From contig DASPIB010000001.1 of NCBI GenBank assembly GCA_035629335.1, forward strand, positions 738,473-802,472: DNA of 64,000 nucleotides, read 5' to 3'. Of the stretch, positions 33,288 through 43,108 are shown piece after piece; position 1 is the stretch's first letter; each line of letters opens with the position of its first letter. Below the pieces are notes generated by a model that saw only the letters and a program-made list of their open reading frames with translations, was not told the origin of the DNA and searched no databases. Source of the stretch: Verrucomicrobiia bacterium. Its GTDB lineage: Bacteria; Patescibacteriota; Saccharimonadia; Saccharimonadales; Saccharimonadaceae. A program made the position numbers and the translations under genes.

Positions 33288-35534
33288 ATGCAAGAATTTA
33301 TTGACATCCGCGGCGCGCGCCAAAATAATCTTAAAAATGTGAGCTTAACAATCCCAAAGCGTAAAATTACTGCTTTCACAGGCGTTTCGGGATCGGGCAA
33401 GTCGAGTTTAGTGTTTGATACCATTGCTGCCGAATCGCAGCGGCTACTAAACGATAATTTCAGTATGTTCGTGCGGCAGCTGTTGCCGCGTATCAGCCAG
33501 CCTGACGTTGACGAGATTAAGCACTTAAATATGGCCGTCATTATCGATCAAAAACCGCTTGGCGGCGGCCCACAATCAACAGTTGGCACAGTAACAGATA
33601 TCGCCACGGTGCTGCGCCTGTTATTCTCGCGTTTTGGCGAGCCGCATGTCGGTACTGCCAATCGGTTCTCTTTTAATGATCCGGCCGGCATGTGCAAGCA
33701 CTGTAACGGCAAGGGGCAAAAGATGAATATTGATCTTGAGGCCTCTTTCGATAAAACCAAATCAATCAATCAGGGTGCTATTCGTTTGCCAGAATACCAA
33801 GAAGGCGACTGGAACCTTGAGTTGGTAAAACAATCCGGGCTGTTTGACCTTGATAAAAAACTCAAAGATTTCAGCCAAAAAGAACTCGACGATCTCTACC
33901 ACGCGAAAAAAGTTAAAGCTGGCACCAGTAATGGTTTTAACGTTTATTTTGAAGGGATTGTTGATAAATTTGACCGCCTTTACATTAGCCGCAAGTACGC
34001 CACCAAAGACGGTAAGCCGATGTCGGAGCGCACGCACAAAATGGTAGCGCCATTTATCGTAGCCGGACCTTGCCCGGTGTGTCACGGTGCGCGGCTCAAC
34101 CAAAAGGCCTTAGCCAGCAAAATACAAGGGTACAATATCGCCGAGCTTAGCGCCCTGCAAATAGACGCCCTTCTTGAAGTCATCAAGCAGCTCGATACGC
34201 AGGCAAACCATACACTCATTACGGCAATAACTGATCGCCTCTCTCATGTAGTTGAGATTGGCCTTGGTTACTTAACGCTCGACCGCCCGACTTACACCCT
34301 ATCTGGCGGCGAATCGCAGCGCCTGAAGCTAGTGAAACACTTAAATGGCGCCCTGACTGATGTCACCTATATTTTTGATGAGCCCAGCGTCGGGCTGCAC
34401 CCCCACGAAGTTCAGCGGCTTAATCAACTGTTGCAAAAACTGCGCGACGAAGGCAATACTATCCTGGTGGTCGAACATGACCCCGATGTTATTGCAGTAG
34501 CAGATCATATTGTCGATATTGGCCCGCAGGCCGGCACGCGAGGAGGGCAGGTGGTCTTTGAAGGCACTTACCGGGAATTATTAAAAGCCAAGACCATCAC
34601 CGGCCAGCAGTTGAAGCAGCAGCTGTCAATGAAACAAGTGTTTCGCCAACCAACCGGTCAGTTGCCAATCACTAACGCACGTGTAAACAACCTTCAAAAC
34701 CTCACCGTCGATATCCCCACTGGTGTCTTTACGGTCGTAACTGGTGTCTCGGGTTCGGGCAAGAGCTCGCTGATAAACCAGGAATTTCTGCGCCAACATC
34801 CAGAAGCGATTGTGGTCGACCAAACACCGGTTAGCACCTCAAATCGCTCGAATCCAGCTACCTATATTGGCATCCTGGATGCTATTCGAAACGCTTTTGC
34901 CATAGCCAACCAGGTTGATGCCGGGCTATTTAGTTTTAATTCTAAGGGTGCCTGCGACAACTGTAAGGGCGCCGGCTTTTTAACCGTTGATCTTGGATTT
35001 TTAGATAACGCCAAAACGCCCTGCGACGTGTGCGACGGCAAGCGCTTTAAAGATGACGTATTGGCCTACAAATATAACGGCGCATCTATCACTGAAGTGC
35101 TTGCTATGACCATGGCTCAAGCCAGCCAGTTTTTTGACTTACCCGAAATTACTAAGCAGCTCCAGGTCTTGAACGAAGTCGGCCTTGATTACCTGACGCT
35201 CGGCCAACCACTCAACACGCTATCAGGCGGTGAATGCCAGCGCATTAAGCTAGCCAGCGAACTGCACAAGCAGGGGAGCGTCTACGTGCTCGATGAGCCC
35301 ACAACCGGCCTGCATGTTTCAGATGCTAAGCGGCTTATAGCCTTGATTGACCGGCTGGTTGATACTGGCAACACCGTAATCACCATCGAACATAACGTTA
35401 ATATTATTCGCCAAGCCGATTGGATTATTGACCTTGGCCCCGAAGGCGGCGACAAAGGCGGTAAAATTATGTTTACAGGTACAACCAAAGACCTGCTCAA
35501 AAACAAACAATCACTTATTGCGCGCTATCTTTAA
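33288..35534 (+). CDS. Short UvrA-like ABC ATPase (UvrA2-type paralogue)
   Basis: It has two ABC halves, each with Walker A GVSGSGKSS (about residues 33 and 485) and signatures LSGGESQRLKL and LSGGECQRIKLA. Cys pairs CKHC, CPVC, CDNC and CDVC mark the zinc modules. At 748 residues it is about 200 shorter than true UvrA and seems to lack the UvrB-binding insertion, as in UvrA2/drug-resistance-associated paralogues (DrrC-like). It may act in drug tolerance or damage sensing without UvrB. Confidence 0.88.
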   Translation: MQEFIDIRGARQNNLKNVSLTIPKRKITAFTGVSGSGKSSLVFDTIAAESQRLLNDNFSMFVRQLLPRISQPDVDEIKHLNMAVIIDQKPLGGGPQSTVGTVTDIATVLRLLFSRFGEPHVGTANRFSFNDPAGMCKHCNGKGQKMNIDLEASFDKTKSINQGAIRLPEYQEGDWNLELVKQSGLFDLDKKLKDFSQKELDDLYHAKKVKAGTSNGFNVYFEGIVDKFDRLYISRKYATKDGKPMSERTHKMVAPFIVAGPCPVCHGARLNQKALASKIQGYNIAELSALQIDALLEVIKQLDTQANHTLITAITDRLSHVVEIGLGYLTLDRPTYTLSGGESQRLKLVKHLNGALTDVTYIFDEPSVGLHPHEVQRLNQLLQKLRDEGNTILVVEHDPDVIAVADHIVDIGPQAGTRGGQVVFEGTYRELLKAKTITGQQLKQQLSMKQVFRQPTGQLPITNARVNNLQNLTVDIPTGVFTVVTGVSGSGKSSLINQEFLRQHPEAIVVDQTPVSTSNRSNPATYIGILDAIRNAFAIANQVDAGLFSFNSKGACDNCKGAGFLTVDLGFLDNAKTPCDVCDGKRFKDDVLAYKYNGASITEVLAMTMAQASQFFDLPEITKQLQVLNEVGLDYLTLGQPLNTLSGGECQRIKLASELHKQGSVYVLDEPTTGLHVSDAKRLIALIDRLVDTGNTVITIEHNVNIIRQADWIIDLGPEGGDKGGKIMFTGTTKDLLKNKQSLIARYL

Positions 35535-35541
35535 GCTCTAC

Positions 35542-35979
35542 TCAACTATCTTTACTCACGGCCAGCTTCTCGAGCGCATACCGTAACATTTTCTTGCTAT
35601 CTTCGTGCGTCAACCTGGTAAAGGCCTCCTCGGCAGTCAGCCAAAGATTTTCGAAGTTTTCGCCTGCCTGGCGATTGGGCTTTGGCGCAGCCTTAGCGTC
35701 AATTAGCTTCAATAAAAAGTAGTGCACCATCTTTCGGTAGTGTTGGTCATGCTCAGTAAAATCATAAGTTATTTCGCCCAGAGGAGCTGTAATGGTAACC
35801 TGGTAGCCTGTTTCTTCTAAAATTTCTCGAACAGCTGTTTGTTCTGGGGTTTCGCCCGGCTCAATTGTACCTTTCGGAAATACTACTTCGCCATAATCAA
35901 GCACCTCTAATGCTAAGAACTTGCCATTATGATGCACAATGCCGCCCGCCGATTGCTTGTAGGATATAGTATCATTCAT
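35542..35979 (-). CDS. Nudix hydrolase (diadenosine polyphosphatase-like)
   Basis: The 145-residue protein has a complete Nudix box (PKGTIEPGETPEQTAVREILEETG). The FPKGTIEPGE form and a following HYFLL segment fit Ap4A hydrolase-like Nudix enzymes. It is convergent with the UvrA paralogue, 7 bases apart. Start at 35979. Confidence 0.88.
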   Translation of the reverse strand: MNDTISYKQSAGGIVHHNGKFLALEVLDYGEVVFPKGTIEPGETPEQTAVREILEETGYQVTITAPLGEITYDFTEHDQHYRKMVHYFLLKLIDAKAAPKPNRQAGENFENLWLTAEEAFTRLTHEDSKKMLRYALEKLAVSKDS

Positions 35980-36005
35980 AGGTTACTACCTCTGCGGTGC
36001 CGCAT

Positions 36006-36977
36006 TCAGCGTAAGAAATATAAAATAATTAAAGCGGCTACTGCTACAATTCCCACAATAAACGGCACCAAGCTCGTTTTAAGTGCTGCGCCACCAGCAG
36101 CAATCGTGCCGGGATAGTCTGACCGCTCATCTTTATATTGCGCTGTGTTTTTTGCCACCGCCCCACCAATATCTGCAATAAGGCTAAATAGTTTGGCGAC
36201 CATGGCTTGGTTCGGCTCAATCGGACCGCGGCGATAGAAGTATAATCGATCGCCGACAATTTCAGCATCCAAAGAGTCGTCCATAGCGATAAGCGCCTCC
36301 ATCAGCTCAGGCGTTAAGAAGTACAGCACGTCCTGAGCATATTCTTTCGGACAATAGACTGAGAAGTAGCGGTTAAAATCTCCTTCCAACTGCAAAGCCT
36401 GCGAGCGAGCAATACCATCACTAATATGCGTTCGATTGCCCTTGCGGTCGAATACCACATGCGGCAGTCGGCGTGGCAGCTGCACCGCGACCGCTCCGAT
36501 AACTATCGTTTGGCGGTACTGGCCCTGCGCAATACTATAGCGGTGTGTGCCAAACCAAAAGGGGAGCGCATTATACACTCCTTGCACCGTTGCTTCAGTG
36601 GCTCGGCCTATTCCTAGCCTAAAAATACTACCTGGCTCGTCAACTGACGACCAAGCTGGGGTAAAACTAAAATTATTAGCTGTGGCAAAGGCTTGAAACG
36701 CCACGTTCCGGCCAATCCGGGCTTTCACTTTAAATAGATTAATGAGTCCATAAATCAGTAAGATAGCTCCCGCCACGCCACCGATAATGCCTAGCGCTGC
36801 ATTTTGCGTCGCAACCACGCCAACAATGCCCAGCAGAAGACAAACGCCCCCGATAGCGATGAACGCCCAGACTTGTCGCAGGGCACCGCTGGCAAAAGCA
36901 GTATTCGGTGTTGTAACCTCTCGCGAAGGTGGAGCAGTGAGTGGTGAGTAGTCGAGATTGGTCGTGTTTTGATACAT
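36006..36977 (-). CDS. Membrane protein, DUF3137-like, unknown function
   Basis: Two adjacent membrane segments near the N-terminus and one at the C-terminus enclose a soluble region of about 200 residues that resembles DUF3137-type proteins (VVFDRKGNRTH, FSVYCPKEYAQDVLYFLTPELMEAL). I take the ATG at 36977, 9 bases after a TATAAT (36992-36987), rather than 37004, which would precede the promoter. It is divergent from the Nudix gene at 37038. Confidence 0.7.
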   Translation of the reverse strand: MYQNTTNLDYSPLTAPPSREVTTPNTAFASGALRQVWAFIAIGGVCLLLGIVGVVATQNAALGIIGGVAGAILLIYGLINLFKVKARIGRNVAFQAFATANNFSFTPAWSSVDEPGSIFRLGIGRATEATVQGVYNALPFWFGTHRYSIAQGQYRQTIVIGAVAVQLPRRLPHVVFDRKGNRTHISDGIARSQALQLEGDFNRYFSVYCPKEYAQDVLYFLTPELMEALIAMDDSLDAEIVGDRLYFYRRGPIEPNQAMVAKLFSLIADIGGAVAKNTAQYKDERSDYPGTIAAGGAALKTSLVPFIVGIVAVAALIILYFLR

Positions 36978-37037
36978 ATATAGGTTATTATACTCTAACA
37001 ACATTTTTGGTTAGTGACATTATGGTATAGTGACAGC

Positions 37038-37496
37038 GTGAAAGAATATCGTTTTACCCCAATCTCGCCGTATCACATTTCGTGCGGTGGTGTGGTTTAT
37101 CGGCACCGTGGCCAAGAACTTGAGGTGCTGCTTTTGATCGACCACGACGGTAGCTTTATGCTACCTAAAGGCACCCTCCGACATAACGAAACTCTTGAAC
37201 ACTGCGCCCTTAGGGAAATCGAGGAGGAAAGTGGTCAAAGAGGGACGATTACCGCATACTTAGGCGGCCGTTTAGATGAAGGGTTAGATAAGCAAACTGA
37301 CTATCCGATTTCAAAAATCACCCACTATTTTGCCGTCGCCTGGCAAGAAGACACCGGCGTTCACGACCACGAATACGCTAGCAGCCGCTGGGTAACCGTT
37401 ACCCAAGCCGAACAATTACTAACAAGATCTTCGGTATTGGCTATTTTAGAACGCTTTATTGCGCTTATGGATAGCGACTACGATTTTATTGGGTAG
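37038..37496 (+). CDS. Nudix hydrolase
   Basis: The box PKGTLRHNETLEHCALREIEEESG fits the Nudix consensus apart from a few substitutions. The 152-residue protein is similar in layout to the one at 35542-35979, suggesting related substrates. The GTG at 37038 lies 6 bases after TATAGT (37026-37031), a leaderless-type start. The 3' end overlaps the convergent transglutaminase-like gene by 11 bases. Confidence 0.85.
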   Translation: MKEYRFTPISPYHISCGGVVYRHRGQELEVLLLIDHDGSFMLPKGTLRHNETLEHCALREIEEESGQRGTITAYLGGRLDEGLDKQTDYPISKITHYFAVAWQEDTGVHDHEYASSRWVTVTQAEQLLTRSSVLAILERFIALMDSDYDFIG

Positions 37497-39642
37497 CAAA
37501 TTGGCCCGCCAAAACGTCAATCACAAAATCATCATCTTGCTGGTGATCTTTGCTCATATGCTGGTCGGTTAATAGGAAGTACGAATTGGTTTGCACAGGA
37601 GTGTCGTTCCAGGTGACATCGATTGCGCGCCACTTGCCGTCAACCTTCACCTTATTCCAGGCGTGGCGTTCGCCATTTGCCAAACCGGTCACATATACCG
37701 CCTGTAAGCCTGCGGCGTCGGCCAGCGCTTTGAAGGCGTAGGCGTAGCTGGCACAAACGCCTTTTTTGTCAATCAGCGTACCGGCCGGCGTCCAGGAGCG
37801 CGTGTATTGATCGGGGATAAAACTGACCGTCGTCTTGAGGGCACCGAGAGCATCGTAATTATACTCGGCATGTTCAATTAGGTAATTATTGATAGCCGTG
37901 ACTTTCGCGCTGTCGCTCATGCCTGGCTTAATGATACTGCTCGTGACACGGCGAATTTCGGCAGCAATCGCTTGTTGTTCTTGTTTACGTTGATCGGCCG
38001 TGCCGTAATATTGCACTTCTAGCAGGTTGCGATCGTCATAAAAGTAAGCGCTTTTGACAGCCAGAATATATGGGTTTTGCGAGATTGCTTCGCGGTAGGC
38101 GTCCCAGAGGTCGATTGGGCTATCTTGGAACTGCGAAACATCAATGTACTCACTGCCGGCGATCATATTTGCCGCAATGTAATTCGTAAATGAATTAGTG
38201 GCGTTCACTTTATAGGGAACTTCAGGGGCGGCCTTGCTGATTGTGATACTGCTTAAATCTTTCTTGGGCGTGGCGTAGGTGTAGGTAGAGAAGTTACCGG
38301 TTTTGGCTTGGGCGGCTTTGTTACGAGTAGCAATTCGAGCGATTTCCTGTGGGTAAGTGGCATCAGAATACTCTTTAATATGATAAAAACCACTGATTAA
38401 CGTCCCTTGCACCTTATACGGCACTTTGAGGGTGATGATGCGCCGCGTATCGCCTGGCTGGCCAGTTTCGTTTGAAATAATTTCGCCCTTTGTGACGCCT
38501 TCGGCTGAAACCATCACCGGCCGCAGAGCGGTTTTGCCATCGGCCATAGTCACAGGGATTTGCTTCGGAATCGCATCGAAGGTCCCCACGCTCACATCTG
38601 CCGGGATATCCTGTTCGCGGCGGGCATTATGGGCAATATTAACAGGCAATTGGGGCTCAATTTGTTCACCGGCAACGCCGCCCAGTGACGAGACGGTTTC
38701 AGCACGAAAGGCAACCACGCCGTATTCGGTGATTTTCTTTTTTTCACCTTCGGTTAATGAGCCCGGCGCTGCATTCCGTAAGTCGTCTTCTGATTGTAAG
38801 AAGTTCTTAAACGCACTGTTTTGAACCACCACCCCGCGTGAAGGGTTGTTTAAATCTTGCTGCAAATATTTATCTTGCTGCACCGAATCCCATTTGGTGT
38901 CTTTTGTTTCACCAATTAAATCCGCAGTGAGGTTTGCTCGATCATCGGCACCTTTGTCATATTCAAGTTTCACAATATAGTATGCGTCGGCTCCGGCTAC
39001 TTTTTCCCAAGAAAATTGCACGGCCCCGCGGTCATCAATAGTATATGACACTTTTGGCGTTGCAAGTGCTGCTGGCTTAACCGTAAATTTGGTCACAATT
39101 GGTTTTTCGAGCGGCTGGCCGGTGCTGAGATCGCGCCGCTGCACCAAAAAGTACTCTTTAAATAGCCCCCAGGTTTCATAGCCGGTGAGCGCCACGCTTT
39201 TGCCGGTTGTCGTGCCGCTACCAATGGCATTGATCGCACTCGGGGCACTAATTTCCAGCTTGCCATCGAAGTAATAGCTGCTAGCGGGCACCTCTTTAGT
39301 AAAGGCACTGTCGCTATATACCTGTATGGCATTTTTGTGCTCAGAATCGATGGCGGTTGGGTCGATGGCGGCGTTAAACACAAATTTATGGCGTGGATCG
39401 AGATTTAGTTGCGGTTCAGTAAACTGGTAGGGCAGATCACCTGAAAAAGTTACCTTGGTGGTTTGATTCGATACCAGGCGGAAAACCGAAAAGAGAAAAA
39501 TTCCCATAAGCACCACGACGGCCAGAATAATTGCCCCGACGATGAGTATTACTTTTTTGTTTGAACGAGGAGCTGAGGGCGCACTAGCCGCTCCATTTGG
39601 CGTAGGTGAGGGTGTTGTAACATTTTGCATTAGTTTAAGCAT
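37486..39642 (-). CDS. Membrane-anchored protein with C-terminal transglutaminase-like domain
   Basis: A short cytoplasmic tail and one membrane segment (about 38-62) are followed by a long strand-rich exterior region with an FN3-like stretch. The C-terminal 120 residues form a transglutaminase/cysteine-protease-like domain with the triad order Cys (KGVCASYAYAF), His (ERHAWNKV) and Asp (IDVTWND). It probably acts on surface peptides or peptidoglycan. The start is 39642, about 13 bases after a TATATT box; an internal ATG at 39630 is possible. Length about 718 residues. Confidence 0.82.
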   Translation of the reverse strand: MLKLMQNVTTPSPTPNGAASAPSAPRSNKKVILIVGAIILAVVVLMGIFLFSVFRLVSNQTTKVTFSGDLPYQFTEPQLNLDPRHKFVFNAAIDPTAIDSEHKNAIQVYSDSAFTKEVPASSYYFDGKLEISAPSAINAIGSGTTTGKSVALTGYETWGLFKEYFLVQRRDLSTGQPLEKPIVTKFTVKPAALATPKVSYTIDDRGAVQFSWEKVAGADAYYIVKLEYDKGADDRANLTADLIGETKDTKWDSVQQDKYLQQDLNNPSRGVVVQNSAFKNFLQSEDDLRNAAPGSLTEGEKKKITEYGVVAFRAETVSSLGGVAGEQIEPQLPVNIAHNARREQDIPADVSVGTFDAIPKQIPVTMADGKTALRPVMVSAEGVTKGEIISNETGQPGDTRRIITLKVPYKVQGTLISGFYHIKEYSDATYPQEIARIATRNKAAQAKTGNFSTYTYATPKKDLSSITISKAAPEVPYKVNATNSFTNYIAANMIAGSEYIDVSQFQDSPIDLWDAYREAISQNPYILAVKSAYFYDDRNLLEVQYYGTADQRKQEQQAIAAEIRRVTSSIIKPGMSDSAKVTAINNYLIEHAEYNYDALGALKTTVSFIPDQYTRSWTPAGTLIDKKGVCASYAYAFKALADAAGLQAVYVTGLANGERHAWNKVKVDGKWRAIDVTWNDTPVQTNSYFLLTDQHMSKDHQQDDDFVIDVLAGQFATQ

Positions 39643-39756
39643 ACAGCCTGGAAATATAATTGACAATTGGTTGTGTGACGTTTGGCCGAGCTTTTTAAAT
39701 TAAGCTATCTAAAAAGCGGGGAGTAAATAATTGCTGCTTTTGGTCTAAAGATAATT

Positions 39757-39797
39757 GGGCAGCTCTTTCTTGTTGCTGTGACAAGAAAGAGCTACCC
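39757..39797 (-). terminator. Terminator hairpin
   Basis: A 17-bp stem (39757-39773 with 39781-39797, one G-U pair) with a 7-base loop lies 10 bases beyond the stop of the minus-strand cfa gene. Confidence 0.8.
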
Positions 39798-39806
39798 GTG
39801 AAAAAC

Positions 39807-41045
39807 TTACGCGGTCTCCGTTGACCGATACAAGTACCGGCGCGTCCGCGGCCAAGCGCCTCGCCGCGGCTTGCCCTTAGTGGCAATCCACTGGTTCAGC
39901 CCCAGCCGACCATGCTCGGCGAAACCAGCCATCGAGCCTTCGTACCAGAACGAGCGCATTCGGAAGGCCTGCTCGCCCGCCAGCCCAGGCACGCGACCCT
40001 CGAGTAGCGCGATAATTTCTTCGCGATGCTCCTTGTGGCGCCGGTACCATTCGGCCAGAGTAAACCAGTAGTGCTCCCACAGGTTCTCACGGTCGATCGA
40101 GTGCAGGCCGTGCCGGCCCAAACCCTTTTCGACCTGAGCGATCGTTGGCAGGTCACCACCGGGGAAGATCCACTTCGCCACCCAAGGGCTGACTGGCCGC
40201 CACGGCTCTTCCTGCGTAATGGTGTGCAGCACGGTTACGCCACGCTCCGCCAGCAAGCGAGCCACCTGCGAGAAGTAATCGTCGTGGTTCTTGCGGCCCA
40301 CGTGTTCGAACATGCCCACCGAAATAATTCGGTTGAACTGTCCGTCCAGCTGCTGGTAGCCCTTCAGCTCAAAGCTCACTCGATCGGCCACGCCTTCGCG
40401 CTTGGCGCGCTCGCGGGCACCCTTGAGCTGCTCCTTGCTCAGCGTGATGCCAAGCACCTCAACACCTGGGTGCTGCTTGGCAATCTCGACTGCCAAATAC
40501 CCCCAGCCACAGCCGATATCCAGCACGCTGTTTCGTGGCTGCACCTCGAGCTTACGAATCAGATGGGCAATTTTCTGGCGCTGTGCGGTGTCGAGATCGT
40601 CTCCTTCTGCTTCGAAGTAGGCGCACGAGTACAACCCGGTTTCGCCCAGCACCAGATCGTAATAGTCATTACCAAGATCGTAATGCACCCCGATCTGCCG
40701 GCGCTGCAAGCGCTCGTGGTTGGGCTCGCGCCGCACCAGTCGAGTCTGAAGGCTGGGCTTGGGCGTGTTGCGGTTGACCATCTCGAAGAACAGCGGAAGG
40801 TCTTCCTCGGCAATTCGCAGCTGATCAAACATGTAGGCTTCGCCTACGGCCACACTGGCGTTGGTCAGCATTCGCTGCACCACTTCGCGGTCGGTTACTG
40901 CTGCATGGAGCAGATCTCCGGAAGTGCCAAACCGCTCCGCGGTGCCGTCCCACAAGGTAAGGCGCAGGCGCCCCCAGCGAAGCCGCTGATGAAGCGCCAG
41001 GCGCAGGAGTTCCTTGAGCAGCTTGTCCGTCATTTCTGCGAACAT
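39807..41045 (-). CDS. cfa: Cyclopropane-fatty-acyl-phospholipid synthase
   Basis: It transfers a methylene group from SAM to unsaturated acyl chains of membrane phospholipids. Family motifs are QIGVHYDLGNDYYDL, the SAM site VLDIGCGWGYLA, the ITLSKEQ block and SVGMFEHVGRKN, followed by the C-terminal FPGGDLP and WEHYWFTL segments. Length 412. The ATG at 41045 has AGAGG 7 bases upstream, 39 bases after a TATACT box; an in-frame ATG at 41051 is too close to that site. Codons are visibly more G+C-rich than in neighbouring genes, suggesting acquisition. Confidence 0.93.
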   Translation of the reverse strand: MFAEMTDKLLKELLRLALHQRLRWGRLRLTLWDGTAERFGTSGDLLHAAVTDREVVQRMLTNASVAVGEAYMFDQLRIAEEDLPLFFEMVNRNTPKPSLQTRLVRREPNHERLQRRQIGVHYDLGNDYYDLVLGETGLYSCAYFEAEGDDLDTAQRQKIAHLIRKLEVQPRNSVLDIGCGWGYLAVEIAKQHPGVEVLGITLSKEQLKGARERAKREGVADRVSFELKGYQQLDGQFNRIISVGMFEHVGRKNHDDYFSQVARLLAERGVTVLHTITQEEPWRPVSPWVAKWIFPGGDLPTIAQVEKGLGRHGLHSIDRENLWEHYWFTLAEWYRRHKEHREEIIALLEGRVPGLAGEQAFRMRSFWYEGSMAGFAEHGRLGLNQWIATKGKPRRGAWPRTRRYLYRSTETA

Positions 41046-41277
41046 CCGCATACCTCTTTCGTTTGCGCGTAGCAGGGCGTAACTAGTATACCAAGTCGCC
41101 AAGCAACTTAGCTACTAAAAAATTCATTTTGTTATGCCAAAAGGGGGAAATAGCTAATTGTTCATACCTAAGCTATGAGTGCAGTGGCGACGAAAATCGC
41201 CCCAGGTCCGCAACCATCAACAACTGCCCGCGTGCTACTATATGTATATACCATAGTGAAACAGCGAGATCAGAAAT

Positions 41278-42264
41278 ATGGACCCAAAGCAAACAACGTC
41301 TCCACCAACAAACAACCCAGCCCCGCAGCCAATATATAAAAAGTCGTGGTTTATTATAGCCATAGTCGTGGCTGTCTTGTTGTTTGCGGTATGGGCGTTA
41401 GTAACCTTCATGAACCAATCGTCAAAAGGTAGTAACCAGCACAACATTTTTTACAAAATGATTGAAGCAGCGGCCCAACAAACTAAAGTTCGCTACGCTT
41501 ACGAATTGACTGTTCCCGAACGCAGCGATTTCCCGGCGGTGAGCGTGCGTTCGCTCGCAGAATACGATGCTGCGAAGCGCGAGTATAGCCTCGTCGCCGT
41601 ATCAGACAGCCTTTCGCCGCGGGCGTACCGCTGCGTTAAAAATACCCCACTCGAAAGCACCACCATAAAAAGCCCTGCATCCCGCGCAGAAGCCGAGACC
41701 GCCATAACCGGCCCCTGGAAACCAGCCACCAGCGGCATCGCCCTTGACTCTTGCGATTACACTCGCTCCCGCTATCACGGCAGCACTAGCGATGGCATTT
41801 TACCTGTTGGCCTCACTGCCCAGCAAGCAAGCACTATGGCGCAGGCGCTGACCGACGAAAAAGATGGCATAATTACCCGCAATGAGGGCGCCGCAACCTA
41901 CAAAGGCAAAACTGGTAAAAAGGTAAGCTTTGAAGTTGGGCAGGAAAAAACCGGGAAACCAGTCAAAGCCGATACCTTTTTCTACGCTTTCCGCGACGGC
42001 AACAGTAGTTCACAGGGCGGCAACGGTATTCAAGCCGAAGATATTCCGCACCATTTCGAGCAGCGGTTCTTTCTAACCAGCCCTCTCACTGGTCTAAAAG
42101 GGTATTACATTATTGATGAAAACACCAATTTACCCATCTACAGTGAAATCCACACCACCGCTGATGGCATTGCCTCCGAATTCAGCCCCACCACCCTTAA
42201 AAGCACCTACGAATACCCAGCCGAGCTCACCATGACCGACCGTACGGCATTACCAAGACTTTAA
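41278..42264 (+). CDS. Single-pass membrane protein, unknown function
   Basis: A Pro/Thr-rich N-terminal tail of about 22 residues, one membrane helix (WFIIAIVVAVLLFAVWALV) and an exterior domain of about 280 residues with alternating strands. Two Cys (RCVKN and DSCDY) may form a disulphide. No family is recognised; the layout resembles CPR envelope proteins of unknown role. The ATG at 41278 is used. Confidence 0.72.
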   Translation: MDPKQTTSPPTNNPAPQPIYKKSWFIIAIVVAVLLFAVWALVTFMNQSSKGSNQHNIFYKMIEAAAQQTKVRYAYELTVPERSDFPAVSVRSLAEYDAAKREYSLVAVSDSLSPRAYRCVKNTPLESTTIKSPASRAEAETAITGPWKPATSGIALDSCDYTRSRYHGSTSDGILPVGLTAQQASTMAQALTDEKDGIITRNEGAATYKGKTGKKVSFEVGQEKTGKPVKADTFFYAFRDGNSSSQGGNGIQAEDIPHHFEQRFFLTSPLTGLKGYYIIDENTNLPIYSEIHTTADGIASEFSPTTLKSTYEYPAELTMTDRTALPRL

Positions 42265-42601
42265 GCTAACTGCCAGCACCTAACGAAAAGCTCTTGCACT
42301 GTCCTTCTACCCAGCCGTATCATAACGCCACATCGAGCGTTTCGTCTATAGGTCACACCTGGAAGGCCGGGGGGTTTTAGTGATCTTCAGCAAAGCACCC
42401 CAACGCGTCGGCATGATGCACCGCCAGCCACGCTCCCACACCGAAGGTTCAGGGATAGACAGAATTGGGAGTTCAGCGGTTAGAGCGTAGGGCAAGCTCG
42501 TTTATCAACAATGGGCTGGTATTGCTTTATGTGTAGCAAGTATGTATACTACTGCAGTCATCCATCACTGATGGGCCGTCACTGTTAGTGCGAGGTAAAA
42601 C
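42265..42601. other. Intergenic stretch without a recognised gene
   Basis: About 337 bases with no protein-like frame. I compared it with RNase P RNA, tmRNA, SRP RNA and 6S RNA patterns and saw no match. A TATACT box near 42545 and a GAGG ribosome-binding site before 42602 belong to the following gene. Confidence 0.5.
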
Positions 42602-42958
42602 ATGGAGCGCAACGTTCACACAACCTATCAGCGAGGGCATGTGTGGTGTGACCTCGGGCAAATCATCCCCATTCATACTGAAGGTCGCGAACTGGTTAAA
42701 AAGCTCCCCCTATTGAACGACTGGCGGAAGCTTGCACGCAACTTCCTGAACCGTCACGCCCAAGTTGTCGGTACAGAAGCCATCGCCAGGATCCGGCTTG
42801 CTCTGTTTAATGAGCTTGAGACACTGGAGGTAGCCGAAGCAGTAGCGCAACTAAGCCAGTTTATCGAAGAGAGCTTTAGCGCCTGCATTGGCTGGACTGC
42901 TACTGAAGACAGAGTCACGGCAAGCTGGACGCGCGGGTTGACCCTTCCGCCCCAGTAA
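42602..42958 (+). CDS. Hypothetical protein, 118 residues
   Basis: No family is recognised. It is mostly helical with many Leu/Ala/Glu residues and no membrane segment. A GAGG ribosome-binding site 8 bases upstream and a leader of about 50 bases after TATACT support the start. A perfect 12-bp terminator follows directly. It is the first of four SD-led genes of unknown role before the ABC-F gene. Confidence 0.68.
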   Translation: MERNVHTTYQRGHVWCDLGQIIPIHTEGRELVKKLPLLNDWRKLARNFLNRHAQVVGTEAIARIRLALFNELETLEVAEAVAQLSQFIEESFSACIGWTATEDRVTASWTRGLTLPPQ

Positions 42959-42969
42959 ACACTGAACCT

Positions 42970-43003
42970 GGCCGGTGTCTGACTTAAGCAGCAGACACCG
43001 GCC
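42970..43003 (+). terminator. Rho-independent terminator
   Basis: A perfect 12-bp GC-rich stem (42970-42981 with 42992-43003), 10-base loop and following T run, 11 bases after the stop at 42958. Confidence 0.88.
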
Positions 43004-43108
43004 GTTTTATTTACCAACAACCACTGACTTTGATTTACTATTTCATTATTCTATTATATAATTTGATTAATCTCATCAAGATCGCCGATTTCACCGAGAG
43101 GAACCTTC

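Noticed and set aside
40026-41072. 348-residue plus-strand frame
   Set aside because: Antisense shadow of cfa; the minus strand carries clear Cfa motifs.
42265-42601. RNase P RNA or tmRNA in the gap
   Set aside because: The conserved P4-region sequences and the tRNA-like end were not found.
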